A stretch of DNA of 64,000 nt, taken from NCBI GenBank assembly GCA_002794775.1, contig NBAY01000063.1, forward strand, positions 62,001-126,000, written 5' to 3'. The notes beneath the pieces were generated by a model. It ran no database searches and was not told the origin of the DNA. It saw only the letters and a program-made list of their open reading frames with translations. This stretch comes from Porodaedalea pini. Its lineage: Eukaryota > Basidiomycota > Agaricomycetes > Hymenochaetales > Hymenochaetaceae. A program made the position numbers and the translations under genes. Numbering within the stretch: the first letter of the stretch is position 1; each line of letters starts with the position of its first letter. This document shows, piece after piece, positions 23,452 to 34,288 of the stretch.

Positions 23452-24099
23452 CTTGAGATAGGTCTGTCGCAAGTTACGTGGTCGACGAAGGATTGAAATT
23501 TGGAGAACTTCGAGAAAGCCTTGACGTAGGATGAATCAGGATTGGACTGAAATGTCTTTGAAAACGTTCGAGCCTTCAGCGCATTCAAATAAGCAACTTT
23601 CTATGACACACCTCGCAATTTCAATCTGCCTCTCCGCGGAGAAATCCTTGAAGTGTTGGGCCCTGAAGACGACGACCTTCAGCTCAGCAAATACGAATTG
23701 TAGCCGCTGAGATACACAAGACGGTTTGCTACTGCAGACCGTCGATGATATGTCCACGAGTATGCACTAGGCTGACTCTTAGGGACTTCGTGATGGTCGG
23801 GTGGGTTCTTCGGGCGGTGGTAACGGGTTGATTGATGGTGGGAGGCAACTTGAAGTCGACGACGAGAGCGGCAGCGGCGATGATCGACTTCGGACCGAGT
23901 CGTCACGTGCCGGAGTACGTGGGAACGCACGCGCGACTCGCTCCCAACTAGGCTCAGGCCCCACTGCCGCAAGCCTGACTCTCACATCGATGTCTCCCTC
24001 CCCCCTATCTCATTCTCCGCGACTGTAGCCCTTCGACCGTCCTCAATGTTTTACTTGACCACGACCAAGCACACGCTCAATGGCCAGATTACGAGTAGT
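23452..24099. other. upstream region of the 877-residue gene
   Basis: About 650 bp with no confident gene. Short minus-strand frames at 23536-23757 and 23679-23985 lack motifs. Confidence 0.35.
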
Positions 24100-24481
24100 A
24101 GGTGCGATCATGCTACCTTGCTAGACTGAGCTTGCGAAACGGCACGGACCACCGCTCAGGTTTGGTAAGTAATTGTTTCCTTTTCTTTCTGCATAGTCAA
24201 TAACTCATGGGCTTTGTTACTTGCGTGAGCGTCTGCGTACCGCTCGAACGACCGACACACCAAGGATCAGCGACACATCGGGGATCAGCGATGTTATCCT
24301 CCAGTGGATCGTTTTCCCATCCGTTGACAACGAGTCGACACGGCCAGATAATGATCGCAAAGACTTTTGTGGATTCGAGAACGAGACACTCGCAAAGCTC
24401 CTGGCCCCCGCAGAGGTTCAGCCGCTCACTCCGGAGTAAGTACTTTGAGATAATCCTCCAGTGGATCGTTTTCCCATCCAT
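24100..24481 (+). pseudogene. stray copy of a DUF6698-gene exon
   Basis: 24294-24455 is collinear and nearly identical to 32502-32663, an exon of the DUF6698 gene plus the first bases of its intron (GTAAGTACTTTGAGATAATC). Weaker similarity runs upstream: CTGCATAG near 24190, and GCTACCTTGCTAGA near 24110, which also occurs at 32117. After 24455 the copy jumps into a second partial copy of its own start (CTCCAGTGGATCG repeated at 24453). It encodes ILQWIVFPSVDNES and ETLAKLLAPAEVQPLTPE. Neither the 5' nor the 3' remainder of the gene is present, so it is a fragment. It sits just upstream of the transposase gene. Confidence 0.75.
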
Positions 24482-25252
24482 TGATACGAGTCGACAACAG
24501 CAGCTGTCGTAGCAAGCCATGATATGGACTTCGTGCATTACCCAACAAGTTTGAGCACTAGAACTCAAGAAAGAGGTCCGTATACTAAAACATATCATAT
24601 TGCTTTACCGGCTGACCATCGACAGCCAGATCAAGCAAATACTGGGATCTGAGCTTTCTGGGATCAGGACGGGATTTCTCGCTGTCTCGAGCCTTCTTTC
24701 ACCTCGTCTTTCGACAAGTGCTCCCAGGCTCGATAGCAACCGCTGTCATAGTATAGCCAACCCTGCCATCGTTGCCAGCCTAGTGCATGCGACAGGTGGG
24801 GTGGAGTATGCAGTACCGCAAACTATAGTTAGCGGTGCTGTTTTTTGATAGGGTGAAGGACGCGCATCAAACATACATCGTCATGTCAGGCGAGATATTA
24901 CGATTGATTCAAAAAGAGGTGCGTACTATTCTCTCTTCTGTCTTTCTACGTGCAGCTCGCTGACATCTCCATACTTTGCGGTAGCTTTATTGGTCGACGC
25001 CAGCCGACGGAGCCGCGAGCGAAATCACGGACATTATATCTCGGTAGCGTGGCTGGCCAGGGACTTGCCGGTCGCATATGTCAAGGAATCATCATTTGGA
25101 ACCCTCAGGCGTGCACATTGCAGATCTATCGGCTGCATAATAGGAATGGAATGATTAGGCGGTCGCGCACTGTAGAGATAAATGCACCCTTATCTGGTCC
25201 CAAAGCATTCTCCGTGTCCCTTTCCCTCGCTCGTTCTGCACCGTCCAAAAAA
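24482..25252. other. 5' flank of the transposase gene
   Basis: About 770 bp without a recognised gene. It presumably contains the transposase promoter. No clear TATA box was assigned. Confidence 0.35.
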
Positions 25253-28200
25253 ATGTCGTACAGTTGTAGTGGTCCTGGGTGCCCGCGTACGTCCATGGGA
25301 ATGAATGGCCTCGGTCGTCATGAAGCTGCTTGTCTTTACGTTCAGGCTGAAGCGAAGCGAGTATTGCTTGATGCGAAGGAGATACAAAAGAAAGCCAAGA
25401 AGGTGAAGCTCTCGCATGGAGTACGTGTTGTCTTGCTTCTCTTCACTTAAGTCTAGATTACTCAATTTTTTTTAAAATGTAGTCGGCCTCCTTCGCTGAG
25501 ACTTATGACGATACGGGTGCGGCGCCCGACTTCGGCCCTGACCTCGATCCCGCTGAAAGTGCGCCCAGCCATCCTCTTGCTGTGCCTGACCCACCGACTC
25601 TATCGGCGGCCGGCCGCGTTGTACGCCGACGTGTACTTCCTGCCCATTATCGGGATGCGTTACCTGATGTTCCTACCAGTGCAGCCGTGATTCAAGCAAA
25701 CTCTAGCACGGAAGAAACAGCAGCCAATTCGGGAGACCCAGAGGCTGTGGATGATACTCCTTCCCGCCTATTCCGATCTGAACGCAACAAGTTTGGATTG
25801 TGTAAGGTCTTCAGACGTATCTCTTGTCCGGAAGCCCCCGCTGTAGGAAACGTGTATGATAGGGAGCCCTCGCCTGCGGATCGAGGCGCGCAAGGAAATC
25901 CGTTTGCCCCGCATCCGAATTTATCCTCATTTCTTTTCAACCAATGGTTTTGGTCGGGGTCCCTTACTAAAACACTTGAGGACGCAGAACGGCTTCAAGC
26001 TCTAATAGGCTCGGATGACTTCATCGCGAAAGACGTTCTCGAAATGAATATACGGAAGGTCACCAAGCAGCTTCGAAACAGCTCTCTAGACGAGTTTTTT
26101 GACCCCCGTGATGGTTGGATGCAAAGTGGTCTGAAGATACGCGTGCCGCTTGGACACTTGCATCCTGAAGCACCGAGTTGCCTTGATTTCGAAATTAACG
26201 AGTTCCTTCATCGACCGTTGGTCGCTGTCATTCGGTTCGTGTTCGAGAGCGAAGAGAAGAGCGCAGGTTTTTGTTACGAGCCTTACGAGCTTAGGATTCA
26301 GTCACCGCACGGAGGCGAGGAGCAGACAGTCCATGGGGAATTATATTGGTCGAAGAAGTTTTGTGACGCACACGAGGAAGTGCAACGTCTCCCCCGGGAC
26401 TCTGGCGACGATCTTCCAAGAGCCGTCGTTGCAATGCAGCTATGGTCGGATGGAATGTCGGCCGCAAAGTTTGGCAGCGCAAAACTCTGGCCCGCGTATC
26501 TCCAGTTTGGCAACCAGTCGAAGTACGAGCGAAGAAAGTCTGGAGCATGTCATCATATTGCTCATATACCTTCCGTAAGCGAGTTGTCTCTTGAAGATTG
26601 GACTTTTCATCTCATTATTTCGTTCGTAGCTTCCGGGTGATTTCAATGACTTCGTTCAACATCATGCACAGGGAAATCCGGCGTCGAACGCACTTCAGAC
26701 ACATTGCCGGCGAGAAGTAATGCACAGCGTATGGAAAACTATGCTGGACGACGAATTTCTTCATGCGTGGAAACACGGCATGGTCGTCCGCTGCGGCGAT
26801 GGGGTGACACGACGTTTGTATCCTCGCATCTTCACTTACTCTGCGGATTACCCTGAAAAGTACGTATCGTTCGATTCATACGGATGACAAACTAAGTATT
26901 CTTGCAGAGTTCTGCTTGCGACAATGAAGCACTTAGGAAAGTGCCCGTGCCCCCGTTGTCTCGTGGAGAGTGGTGCAATATCGTCTTTGGGTAAACACGC
27001 AGACTCTCAAACCCGAATCAAGCGTGCTCGAGTTGACGATACATGGCGCCGTCGTAAAGTAGAAGTCGCTCGGGACATCATCTATAATAAACGTCGGCAT
27101 GTTGCAAATGCAAGTGTCGGTCGGCTTTTAGACACGCAATCGCTCACGCCTGTTGAAGTGAGTTCGCTCGGTTCGATATGGAGGTCTTACAGACTCTGAC
27201 GCGTCTCTAGAATGCTTTTTCTGCAAGGTTGGGTCCCCTCGGTTTCGATTACCATTCCATGCTCGTGGTTGATGTCATGCACGAGTGGGAGGTCGGCGTA
27301 TGGCGGCAGATTTTCACTCATCTCATTCGCATTCTTGATACTTTCACATACGCTCGATTGAACAAGGTGCATGAGCTAGACAGAAGGTTAGTGCTTGTTG
27401 ACGAAATGTTAAATGGAAGGCTCTTCTCATGACTCAGTAGGGTCCGATGTATACCTCCTTTTTCGGATGCGATACGAACATACAAAGGAAACATATCAGA
27501 GATGAAACAAATGACCGCATACAGCTTCGAAGACCTTTTACAGGTGAGCAAGCAAAGGCAGAAACAAAAACAGTAGCTTAACATCTCCCCGCATAGTGTG
27601 CATTACCAGTGTTCGAGGGACTTCTACCAGAACCTCACGAGTCCATCGTTCGCGAACTCCTATATCGCGCGGCAACCGTCCATGCACTCGCAAAGCTCCA
27701 TATGCACACTGATGCTACAGTCGCAGCGTTGGACAGTGAAACGAAGCGATTCGGTACTGCGCTGCGAAGCTTCAATGACAAGACATGTTCTGCCTTCATG
27801 ACCGACAAACTTCCATCGGAATCCCAGAAGCGACTGCGCAGATCGCGCCGCAAGACGACGGGAGGTGATACCAATACCGCAGACTTGATACGTCCCACAG
27901 TGAAGAAGTCCTTCAATATAAATACGTCCAAGATTCATGCCCTTGGGGACTACGCACATCACGTTCTCATGTTCGGGACGACCGACTCGTATAGCACTTC
28001 CATTGTCAGACACTTCTCTTCATTTTCGAGACCCAACATTTACTCACTTTGCAACGTCAGGGTGAAACTGAGCACAAACAGTCGAGACAAAATTACTTAA
28101 GAACGAACCGCGTGAACTTTGTTCGACAAGTGACAGAAATTCAACGCATCCAGTCTAATCTTGCTCACATGGCGGAAAAGTTCAACAAGTCTGCGCCCAA

Positions 28201-29359
28201 AATTCCACTGGACGCCATCGACGACGGTTTAGATGACGATAACGTGCGCTACTGCATAGCAGCGAGGGGAATGACGGATACCATTAGATCATGGTTGCGT
28301 CGGAACGATTACGATCCCGCATTGATTGTAAGATTGCTGTTTTTCAGAATAACATATGACTGACATTTGCTCAGGATTTTGAAGAATTATTATTAAATCA
28401 CATTTTTGCTCGGTTGAAGAACTTTGATTGTGATGATGATGAACTTCAGTTCTCGACTGTTGATCGAGAGGACGTCATCATTAAAGACGATAAGATGTAC
28501 GAGCACAAACGTCTACGCATCAACTACACAACGTATGATATGCAGCGGGAACATGATTCTATTAATCCTACCTCCATTACTTCGGATGTCATGCTTCTAT
28601 CGAGGGACTCGGATGCTGTCTCAAAGTCTATATCGCCGTTCTGGTACGCTCGAGTGATTGGGATATATCATGTCGATGCGCAGCTCAGGAGCAATGGAGA
28701 CACGGCACCGAGTCGTTTGGATTTCCTGTGGGTTCGTTGGTTCGGCCGAGCCGTGGAAGATAGGTTTGGCGATGATGCCTGTCGATTGGAACGCGTAAGA
28801 TTCGTTACAAGGGAAGACGAGTCCCCGCCGTTCGGTTTTGTAGATCCAGCTGCCGTCGTTCGCGCTGCCCATTTAATTCCCGCATTCCATTACGGACGCA
28901 CAGATGCGCTCCTGTCTCCATCTTATCTAGCTCGAATCAAAGAACCGAACGATATTATAACAGACTGGGAATCGTTCTACGTGAATAAGTAGGTCACAAT
29001 TGCCTTATCTCCCATTGGACTGAAACTGATAGATGTACAGATTTGCCGACCGTGATTTATTCATGCATCACCGAGGCGGTGGAGTAGGCCACACCACAGC
29101 ACACAATGCCGAGAACGCGAACCACGTACCAGCAGACTTGTATAGCAAGCTGGGCGTACACCGCTCTGATGAAGAAGATGACGAGATGGACGTTGAACCT
29201 GCAGAAGAAGTTGAGACTTTGCTCGAGCGCATTCAAAGCGAAATGGGAGATGACGGACACGATAGTGAAGGCGGAGATGAGGAAACGGAAGACTCTGAGT
29301 CTGAAGGATCGGTACTGGACAATGAATCTGCCGATGAGGAGATGCCAGTCCAAAATTAA
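25253..29359 (+). CDS. Plavaka-type DDE transposase
   Basis: A multi-exon transposase (roughly 1,100 residues) that looks intact across all junctions inspected. The N-terminus MSYSCSGPGCPRTSMGMNG...H is a degenerate zinc-finger-like motif. Then follow FLFNQWFWSGS, EFFDPRDGWMQSGLKIRVP, YEPYELR...VHGELYWSKKF, LWSDGMSAAKFGSAKLWPAY and QFGNQSKYERRK. Later exons give RIFTYSADYPEK, GKCPCPRCLVESG, GFDYHSMLVVDVMHEWEVGV and HALAKLHMHTDATV. The late exons give FNINTSKIHALGDY, GETEHKQSRQNYLRTN and FADRDLFMHHRGGGVGH before an acidic tail. This block order is that of the Plavaka family of Agaricomycete DNA transposases; SDG and DVMHE are likely parts of the RNase-H-like catalytic core. Ten or so short introns, each with GT/AG borders. 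Confidence 0.82.
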
Positions 29360-29375
29360 TCGGGCACTCTGTCTC

Positions 29376-29748
29376 CTTGAGTAGTCCGAGGTGCCGTCAT
29401 GATTGGCAGACGAAGGAAGGTGTGGATTATACTCTTGATGAGAGCCATTGTGATGAGTTGGCATCTGTGACACTAGAAGAAGGCGAGCAGAGCAGCTGTC
29501 GTTTCGTGAGATTCGGGGAAGCAACGACATGGCAAGGCCTGCGCCAACGGGACTGGGTGCGCGAGCCTGAGACTGAACCTGCGCGGGCTAGCTGCGTGCA
29601 GAGATCGCAGCCGGTGAGATGACGGATGCATAAGCCAATGACGGATGGCTGGAGCCGATGGAGTAGTACTCAGAACGAGAATCGTAACTTGAATAGTCCG
29701 AGGTGCCGTTATGATTGGCAGATGAAGGAGGGTGTGGATTATACTCTT
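29376..29748. repeat. 61-bp direct repeat flanking 250 bp
   Basis: 29376-29436 and 29688-29748 share about 61 bp (around TAGTCCGAGGTGCCGT and GGTGTGGATTATACTCTT) with a handful of differences, 312 bp apart. They lie immediately 3' of the transposase stop and could be subterminal repeats of the element or relics of an unequal duplication. Confidence 0.75.
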
Positions 29749-29935
29749 CGAGCGAGATGTTGCCTGAGCCGCTTCGCGATAGTCTGAGGGAATGTCTGAC
29801 GGCTGTCAGACGGCTGATGCCTGTGCGAATTTACCAACGAGTTCGAATGAATACTTCGAGGAGGCTTGATTGTAGAAAGACTTCGAGCAGGCAGTCATCG
29901 TTTCATATGCTGAGGCAGACTCTGAGCTGACGGTG

Positions 29936-30117
29936 AAGAGTAGTTTCGGAATGTAGGAAGTTGAACGCGTCTGGCTGCTCGATGATGAGCGATTGCAGCA
30001 GGTAAGGGTCGAAGCCTGCAAGAGATGAGTCGAGTTCGGACTTGAAGAGATCGGGGTGAGGTGCGAGGATGTCAGACGGGCTCGTGAAAGATGAAAAGTC
30101 GATTCGCTAGGACTCCG
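29936..30117 (-). pseudogene. orphan coding-like segment
   Basis: On the minus strand one frame reads IDFSSFTSPSDILAPHPDLF followed by KSELDSSLAGFDPYLLQSLI and IEQPDAFNFLH. The composition is protein-like and unbroken for about 60 codons. No start, no clear splice sites and no flanking exons were found, so it may be an isolated exon or captured fragment. The family was not recognised. Confidence 0.3.
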
Positions 30118-30751
30118 ACGATAAGCTAACAATCGGAGTCGAAGGTTCCTTTGTTGTACAAGATCGTAAACTACTTTCTTTTCAAGTTCACGCCGCGCCC
30201 CCACCTTGCCAACTCGTCAACGTACTTCTCGAGTGACAACGACGAGAATCCTCTCATTATCTATAGTCGCGTTTCAGTCGAACGGTGGACGATTTTGTGA
30301 CAGTCGGACGCACCATTCGAAACTTGATTCTCATTTTCTTTCCTCCAGGATTTCCCTTTTTTTCGATTCGAGGCGGCGGTACCTGTGCAAGTATGTGGAT
30401 GGTGAGAACTGTTGTACAGATGCAAGGGCAAGCTTGAATACTGACTATACGATTTTGATCGGCCGGCCGCGCGCGATCGGGCTTCGTGTCCGCCTTCTTC
30501 TGTACTTGTGTCGGTAAGGTGATCTTGCCCATGTGTAAATCGAGCGTAGCTAAGAAATGACAGACGTACGGGCCCTTGAATGACGGCGAGCTCGAGCTGA
30601 GGCGTGCCCGGAACCGTATGCTTGATTCGGTGAGCATGCTATGCACGCTTCTTAACTTAAGAAGCTCAAAACTAACTTTTTAGCATTTCAACGAGTTCTC
30701 GGTATGCCGACAACTCCGTAATATTCTCCAGATACCAGCTGAATCGTTTCT

Positions 30752-31624
30752 GTGTCTTACGACACGTGCTGTCAGTTCTTTGAAGGCAAACGCGATGTCG
30801 TTCTCTTTGCGATTGACTGTTCGGAGTCAATGCAAGCGCTTCATGATGACCCGAACAAAGAAGGCGCACAGACCTCCCACCTACTTGCTGCACTCGAGGC
30901 CGATATGCAAATTCAGAAGCGGAAGGTTGTCGGGCCAAATGACGCTGCTGGGATTTTACTTTTCAATACCGTGAGAAGCTCTCAAACTCCCGCATATACC
31001 ACACCGTACTGAGCATCTCAAAGTCTCGCAAGAAAGAAAATACGGCGCGCGGAGCTACAGAGTACAAAGAATAGGACGTTCGTATACGAGCCTGTAGGAC
31101 AGATTGATGCCCCAAAGATTCAAAATCTTATCCAGCTCCTTTACGGTGCGTTATACTTCGACTCGCAGTTGTATGTTAAGCGATTGCTGATCCATTCCTC
31201 TCGAATGTATCTAGAGGCAAAGGATAACCATAAGTGGCTTCGTTACGAGTATCCACCATCAGAGAATCGTGTCCCCATGGGTGATGTCTTTACGAGCTGT
31301 AACTGGGCCTTACGAGACGGGTAAGTGTTGCCTATCTGTATAGGCTCGTTTGCGTAAAACAACTTTTTTCTACCAGAGCTCCAAAATCTGGCATCAAGCG
31401 TCTTTTCCTCATTACTGACGAAGACGACCCTCATCCCGGCGCGAAGAACGCTCAACTTGTCACGTCTGCTCAAACGACACTTTTGGTAGCGCTTGAGTTA
31501 GCATTGCATTTGTTTGACGCCATGAACACTTTGCTTAGGACTTGACTCAAGCGGGTGTCTCCGTTGAACCGTTCTTCATCAGCACGGAGGAGAGGCCATT
31601 CGACCCTACCAAGTTCTATTCGGT
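30752..31624 (+). pseudogene. truncated Ku70 (vWA domain only)
   Basis: Five exon-like pieces match the N-terminal von Willebrand A domain of Ku70, the DNA-end-binding subunit of non-homologous end joining. Visible blocks are FFEGKRDVVLFAIDCSESM, SHLLAALEADMQIQKRK and GPNDAAGILLFNT. Further on are TFVYEPVGQIDAPKIQNLI, VPMGDVFTSCNWALRDG, KRLFLITDEDDPHPG and DLTQAGVSVEPFFIST up to DPTKFYS. Introns have proper GT/AG ends. After 31624 nothing matches the Ku beta-barrel core or the SAP C-terminus (a full Ku70 has over 600 residues), and the usual first exon is missing. Near 31060 the sequence ENTARGATEYKE ends in a stop; an alternative acceptor could bypass it, so a frameshift is possible but not certain. 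It cannot form a functional Ku heterodimer. Confidence 0.8.
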
Positions 31625-31822
31625 GCGGCTTTCTTCCTTCTCTCTTCAAGTTCTGGCATTCTCACTGAAACACGTGAGATCATAACGCGATATAGCCAAG
31701 AGGGGATATCTCGCCGTGGTTGTGTTTTCCAGTGAAAGTTGCACAGCCGCTGATCTCCCCCGCCCAGCCTTATAAACTTACGGTGTTACTATGCTTCTTT
31801 CTGTATTCGAACACTCACCGCG

Positions 31823-33502
31823 ATGTCTCCCCCTCATGGAATGCTCGCCCCTCAGTACCCGATGTCTCTCCCTCACGGAATGCTCGCCCCTCAGTACCCG
31901 ATGACACCGACCCCCCCTATGACGGATTCGCAGCCTAGCTCCTCAGACTCCTCTTCTGACTCGGACTCGACCAGTGCTTCACGACAGGTGCCAGAGGAAG
32001 AGTTTACGAGAAGTGGAAAGAGGAAGGCGTACGCTGGCTTCTTCCTCTTGTCTTCGTTTATCTGTTTACTTTACTCATTTGCAGTACTGCAGCGGACATC
32101 TTCGTCAGCAAGGGACGCTACCTTGCTAGAGCATATGAACCATGGACTAGCCCGCAACAAATTCTTAACAAAGGTATTCCTAACGCAAAGCTTAGCCCTG
32201 CTGAATTACAACAAATCACTGATCCGTCGTAAGTGATTGGTTTTATTCTACTTTATTCTTTCAATAATCAGTTCTTGTGTCAGTGTCCACCGTGCTGTGG
32301 ATGCTGTGAAGGCTTTATTCGATGTCAACACCTTGCTGTACAAGAAGGTCGTCAAGGCGGATACTCAGACATTCAAATATATAGTTAATTGCGTGAGTCA
32401 TTGCTTTTTTTTCCTCTGCATAGATAAACTCTCACAATGTTTACAGTTGCGTGAGGGTCAGCGTGCCGCTCGGTCTGCCGATACATCAGGAATCAGGAAA
32501 ATTATCCTCCAGTGGATCGTTTTCCCATCCGTTGACAACGAGTCGACACGGCCAGATAATGATCGCAAAGACTTACGTGGATTCGAGAACGAGACACTCG
32601 CAAAGCTCCTGGCCCCCGCAGAGGTTCAGCCGCTCACTCCGGAGTAAGTACTTTGAGATAATCTTAAACAAAAGAAGACGTGCTCATGCCTTTCCTATCA
32701 CATCATTGCTGATTTATATTACATACTTTCTAGATATCTAGCTTTGTTGCGTGCGGACAGGGCCACGGTAACAAACAAAAAAGGAGTTACCCGTGAACTT
32801 GATGGCAACCATAGCCGAGTCTTTGCCTTCGAAAACGGTATTTATCATCCAAGGAACCCTCTGAAGGGCTTCTTGAAGGGTAATTTGATCGTCAGGGCAA
32901 GTCTTCTTCCTTTTTCTTTCTTAATGTGTTTACATCTTTTTGTAGGCCTATAAACACATCTTTACGGCGCCTTCTTCTGCAAACTCAGGTCCCGCTGTCA
33001 AAGGCTCAAGGTGTACGAAAATAGGTAATGCAGAGATCCATGGTATGACCGAAGTCACTCCAGGATCACTTGCATACGTTACTGTCCAGGTATTTTATTT
33101 GTTTCACGGTTTGCGCATATATAATACTGAAAAATGTATTACTACCAGGTCTACTTTGCTCTTAGCGCAAGGCTCCATTTCTCTACGTCGAGTGCTCCAG
33201 AAATACCCGAGATGTTTAATGGTATTATTCAATTGTTCAGGTCTGATGTCCCACATGTCAAGAGGTACACTGCTGAGCTATTGATTTGGTGGAATCGGTA
33301 TGTTCATCTGCGTCTATGTGATATTATGGTCCCTTACTAACCCTTACTCAGAATTATCTTTCCGAATACCCAAGCGGCAACCGATCCTCATGACCTAGGT
33401 GCCATAGCTGATATTGAAGACTTCTATCGAGACTGGACCGAGGATGAGGAGGGCAATGAAGAGGGTGAGGAGGACAACGAAGAGGAAGAGGACAATGTAT
33501 GA
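31823..33502 (+). CDS. DUF6698 domain protein
   Basis: A multi-exon gene starting MSPPHGMLAPQYPM, with a 39-bp tandem duplication giving two copies of PHGMLAPQYPM, then a Ser-rich linker. Later exons give IFVSKGRYLARAYEPW, ILQWIVFPSVDNES, FAFENGIYHPRNPLKGFLKG and AYKHIFTAPSSA. After GNAEIHGMTEVTPGSLAYVT and YFALSA come KRYTAELLIWWNRIIFPN and an acidic tail (EEGEEDNEEEEDNV). These blocks match the basidiomycete-specific DUF6698 domain. Function is unknown. All splice sites inspected keep frame, so it looks intact. One exon is copied at 24294-24455. It may be transposon cargo. Confidence 0.75.
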
Positions 33503-34288
33503 ATTTTGATTGAAATTTCCGCTCACATTCAATCCGATACCATCCATCTTGAACAGCTATTTCTATTTTCCCTATCGTTGGTCGCATATTGTTATGTGCT
33601 ATTTCAATTTCATTCTATTCCAATACTTCCATCTAATTGTCATCCACGACAACTGCTGCTAAGTGAGCTATAACTATTATATACATGAGAACCGACAGTG
33701 CGCATCACCATCAATTAGAAAGCATTATAAGTAATTTCTTGCTTTTATAACTCCGACAACTCTTCCGCCGCCTTGTAATCCTGACTTTAGAATTTATTTA
33801 ATTATATATAAGTCTGCAATACTTCCACTAACTTATACTCTATTGAAAGTCTTATCATGTATTAAAATCTCTCATAAGTGTTTTGATATATTATAATTTG
33901 GTATGACTGTTATGCTTTTCGGTAAGTATTATGGTGGATTGTAAGATGGAGTTCAGATTTTATTGCTCTATAATTATGCCCGAAATGATTATATGTATTA
34001 CATGTCTTTTAAGACTTATAATTGAATATAATTAGTTATAATACTCTGCAGATTTTTGTGATGACACGCCGACGCGCCGCTCAAGCGCCCGCCGCAGCCT
34101 GATTTGGCACTTCGTACGTTTATTTATTTATTTTGGTGTTCAACTCTTCATAATTGCTTTCGTAAGTCCCATAGTTTATGATGAAATTAATATGAAAGCC
34201 TCCATAACATAAATATACCAAGATCCACTCCAAATGAAACTCTACAACACGAGGACGTCCGAGTCGCTCAACGCTACATCGCTCACGC
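33503..34288. other. AT-rich block with TTATAA-like words
   Basis: No gene. 33660-34060 is markedly AT-rich, with repeated TTATAA/CTTATAAG-like words, resembling the block at 20330-20760. A GC-rich edge starts at about 34060. It may be a subterminal region of the candidate composite element. Confidence 0.5.

Larger units (their letters stand above)
20251..34100. mobile_element. candidate composite transposon carrying Plavaka transposase
   Basis: Hypothesis. The stretch is bounded by two AT-rich blocks dense in TTATAA-like words (20330-20760 and 33660-34060). Near their outer edges is a short inverted match: CATCACAAAA at 20297 and its complement TTTTGTGATG at about 34055, with some extra similarity on both sides. 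Between them lie an Agaricomycete protein of unknown function, an intact transposase, a truncated Ku70, a DUF6698 gene and a copied DUF6698 exon. Large multi-gene elements of this kind exist among Plavaka/KDZ transposons. I could not find the exact ends or target duplications, so the limits are uncertain. Confidence 0.3.

Noticed and set aside
23082..23588. Alternative repeat-coded proteins in other frames of the minisatellite
   Set aside because: The repeat period is a multiple of three, so several frames are open by chance. Only the GSWGKEQ frame joins to a long downstream exon with good splice sites.
31050..31080. Definite frameshift in the Ku70 fragment
   Set aside because: The frame KKENTARGATEYKE ends in a stop, but an alternative acceptor (CTACAG) would bypass it in frame. 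The truncation, not the frameshift, is the secure defect.
20251..34100. Helitron as explanation for the captured gene fragments
   Set aside because: No Rep/helicase gene and no clear CTRR-plus-hairpin 3' end were seen, whereas an intact Plavaka-type transposase is present.
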